Source: Niallia nealsonii
GTDB taxonomy: Bacteria > Bacillota > Bacilli > Bacillales > Cytobacillaceae
Length of the DNA stretch: 64,000 nt
Assembly (NCBI RefSeq): GCF_002835805.1
Contig: NZ_PISE01000010.1
Location: 1 to 64,000 of the forward strand
Direction: 5' to 3'
Shown: one piece after another, positions 62,909 through 64,000 of the stretch
Layout of the letters: each line of letters opens with the position of its first letter
How positions within the stretch are numbered: the stretch's first letter is position 1
The notes under the pieces: model-generated
Database searches by the model: none
What the model was told of the DNA's origin: nothing
The model's input: the letters and a program-made list of their open reading frames with translations, nothing else
Translations under genes and position numbers: made by a program

Positions 62909-64000
62909 ATGAAAAAACGATTAGTGATGATTGGGAATGGAATGGCTGGTGTACGTACAGTAGAAGAAATTTTAAAAAAAGATGCACAAAGTTTTGACAT
63001 TACTATCATTGGAGATGAAAATCATCCCAACTACAATCGCATAATGCTTTCAAATGTTTTACAAGGGAAAACAACTGTTAATGAAATTAATATAAATGAC
63101 TGGGATTGGTATAAAGAAAATAATATTAATCTGTTAACAGGAGAAAAAGTGATTAAAATTGATCGAGAAAACAAAGTGGTTATAACAGATCAAAAGAAGC
63201 AAATCAGCTATGATGAATTAATTATTGCAACAGGATCTAGTGCATTTATTTTACCGATTCCGGGAAGTGATTTGGAAGGAGTTATCGGCTTTCGTACAAT
63301 TGAAGATACAGAGAAGATGATGGAAACAGCAGAAATGTACAAAAAAGCAGTTGTAATTGGCGGAGGTCTTCTTGGTTTAGAAGCAGCGAGAGGACTAATT
63401 GATAGAGGAATGGATGTTCATGTTGTTCATATTATGCCAACGCTGATGGAACAGCAATTAGATGCAGCTGCTGCAAATCTTTTAAGAAAAGACTTAGAAG
63501 CTCAAGGTATGAAATTTTTAATGGAAAAGCAAACAGCAGAAATTTGCGGAGAAACTCGTGTGGAAAGCTTAAAGTTCACAGACGGAACTTCTGTTGATTG
63601 TGATTTAGTTGTCATGGCGGTTGGAATACGTCCAAATGTTGCAATTGCAAAAGAAGCAGGGTTAGAAGTGAACAGAGCAATTGTAGTAAATGATCATATG
63701 GTTACAACTGACGATTTTATCTATGCTGTTGGAGAATGTGCGGAGCATAGAGGGATTGCATACGGCTTAGTGGCGCCGCTTTATGAACAAGGAATTGCAT
63801 TAGCTAATCATATAACGGGAAAAGAAGGCATTGGCTATCAGGGCAGCATTCTTTCTACTCAATTGAAAGTTGCCGGCTGTGATTTATTTTCAGGAGGAAA
63901 GATTCATGAAGATGATCAAACAGAAGCGATTATTGTTCATGATCAATTTGCAAAAAAATACAAAAAAATTCTTATAACAGATAATAAAATTGTTGGAATT
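62909..64000 (+). CDS. nirB: nitrite reductase [NAD(P)H] large subunit, 5' part (truncated by window end)
   Basis: The first 364 codons of a NirB/NasD-type protein, still open at the window edge. The N-terminal flavin domain is complete in outline: FAD motif VMIGNGMAGVRTVEE, HPNYNRIMLSNVLQGK, ATGSSAFILPIPG, the NAD-binding VIGGGLLGLEAARGL and the second FAD motif IYAVGECAEHRG. The sulfite/nitrite reductase half with the [4Fe-4S]-siroheme would lie beyond the window. GGAGGAAATGAT precedes the ATG. Because the rest is missing, a shorter NirB-like oxidoreductase cannot be strictly excluded. Confidence 0.82.
   Translation, partial: MKKRLVMIGNGMAGVRTVEEILKKDAQSFDITIIGDENHPNYNRIMLSNVLQGKTTVNEININDWDWYKENNINLLTGEKVIKIDRENKVVITDQKKQISYDELIIATGSSAFILPIPGSDLEGVIGFRTIEDTEKMMETAEMYKKAVVIGGGLLGLEAARGLIDRGMDVHVVHIMPTLMEQQLDAAAANLLRKDLEAQGMKFLMEKQTAEICGETRVESLKFTDGTSVDCDLVVMAVGIRPNVAIAKEAGLEVNRAIVVNDHMVTTDDFIYAVGECAEHRGIAYGLVAPLYEQGIALANHITGKEGIGYQGSILSTQLKVAGCDLFSGGKIHEDDQTEAIIVHDQFAKKYKKILITDNKIVGI

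Overview
The window is AT-rich, densely coded DNA from a low-GC Gram-positive bacterium of the Bacillaceae. The evidence is AAGGAGG-type ribosome-binding sites, frequent TTG and GTG starts, CcpA-type cre boxes, AraR-type operators, a B. subtilis-like iol operon, an RsbR-type protein, lipobox lipoproteins and YesM/YesN two-component systems. A Niallia/Bacillus circulans-like organism would fit, but the genus is not proven. Most of the window is carbohydrate catabolism, with small housekeeping and stress genes between the sugar loci.

Layout. (1) 0.2-4.9 kb: a CUT2 sugar ABC importer (ATPase, two permeases, binding protein), probably for L-rhamnose, behind a perfect cre box. (2) 5.2-9.1 kb, mostly minus strand: rpe, an unknown small protein, pepT and a membrane-anchored thioredoxin-like protein, with copies of a dispersed repeat (family A). 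(3) 9.3-23.1 kb: the L-rhamnose region: AraC regulator, rhaB, rhaA, DeoR regulator, rhaD, fucO, a sugar-binding lipoprotein/histidine kinase/response regulator triad, rhaM and an MFS transporter. (4) 23.1-30.4 kb: an RsbR-like stressosome protein, araR and araB-araD-araA, bracketed by two inverted copies of a GC-rich repeat (family B) and followed by a broken araM. (5) 30.6-33.7 kb: YitT-like membrane protein, methyltransferase, LysR regulator and a broken nucleotidyltransferase gene. (6) 34.2-45.9 kb: the myo-inositol cluster iolA-B-C-D-E-T-G-H-I-J. (7) 46-49.7 kb: tautomerase, orphan galactitol-type EIIC, single-domain EIIA(Glc) and a PHP histidinol-phosphatase. (8) 49.7-57.6 kb: a YesMN two-component system divergent from a CUT1 ABC importer and a DUF2961/GH172 enzyme. 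(9) 57.8-64 kb: Gfo/Idh oxidoreductase, rpiA, a Bcr/CflA efflux protein, a MarR/nitroreductase/monooxygenase operon and the 5' part of a nitrite reductase large subunit.

How it works together. Rhamnose enters by the ABC and/or MFS transporter, is turned to the right anomer by RhaM, isomerised by RhaA, phosphorylated by RhaB and cleaved by RhaD to DHAP and L-lactaldehyde; FucO reduces the aldehyde to 1,2-propanediol. Arabinose goes through AraA, AraB and AraD to xylulose 5-phosphate, which Rpe and RpiA connect to the pentose phosphate pathway. Inositol goes through IolG, E, D, B, C, J and A to DHAP and acetyl-CoA. Cre boxes in front of the rha transporter, araB, iolA and iolG and around the YesMN/GH172 locus point to joint carbon catabolite repression.

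Most noteworthy: a three-protein sugar sensor inside the rhamnose region; an identical 19-bp element in the rhaD and rhaM promoters; a FucO-like enzyme with Ala in place of the expected metal-binding Asp; a GH172 uptake locus with its own YesMN system; decay of araM beside an inverted repeat pair; and two families of dispersed intergenic repeats.
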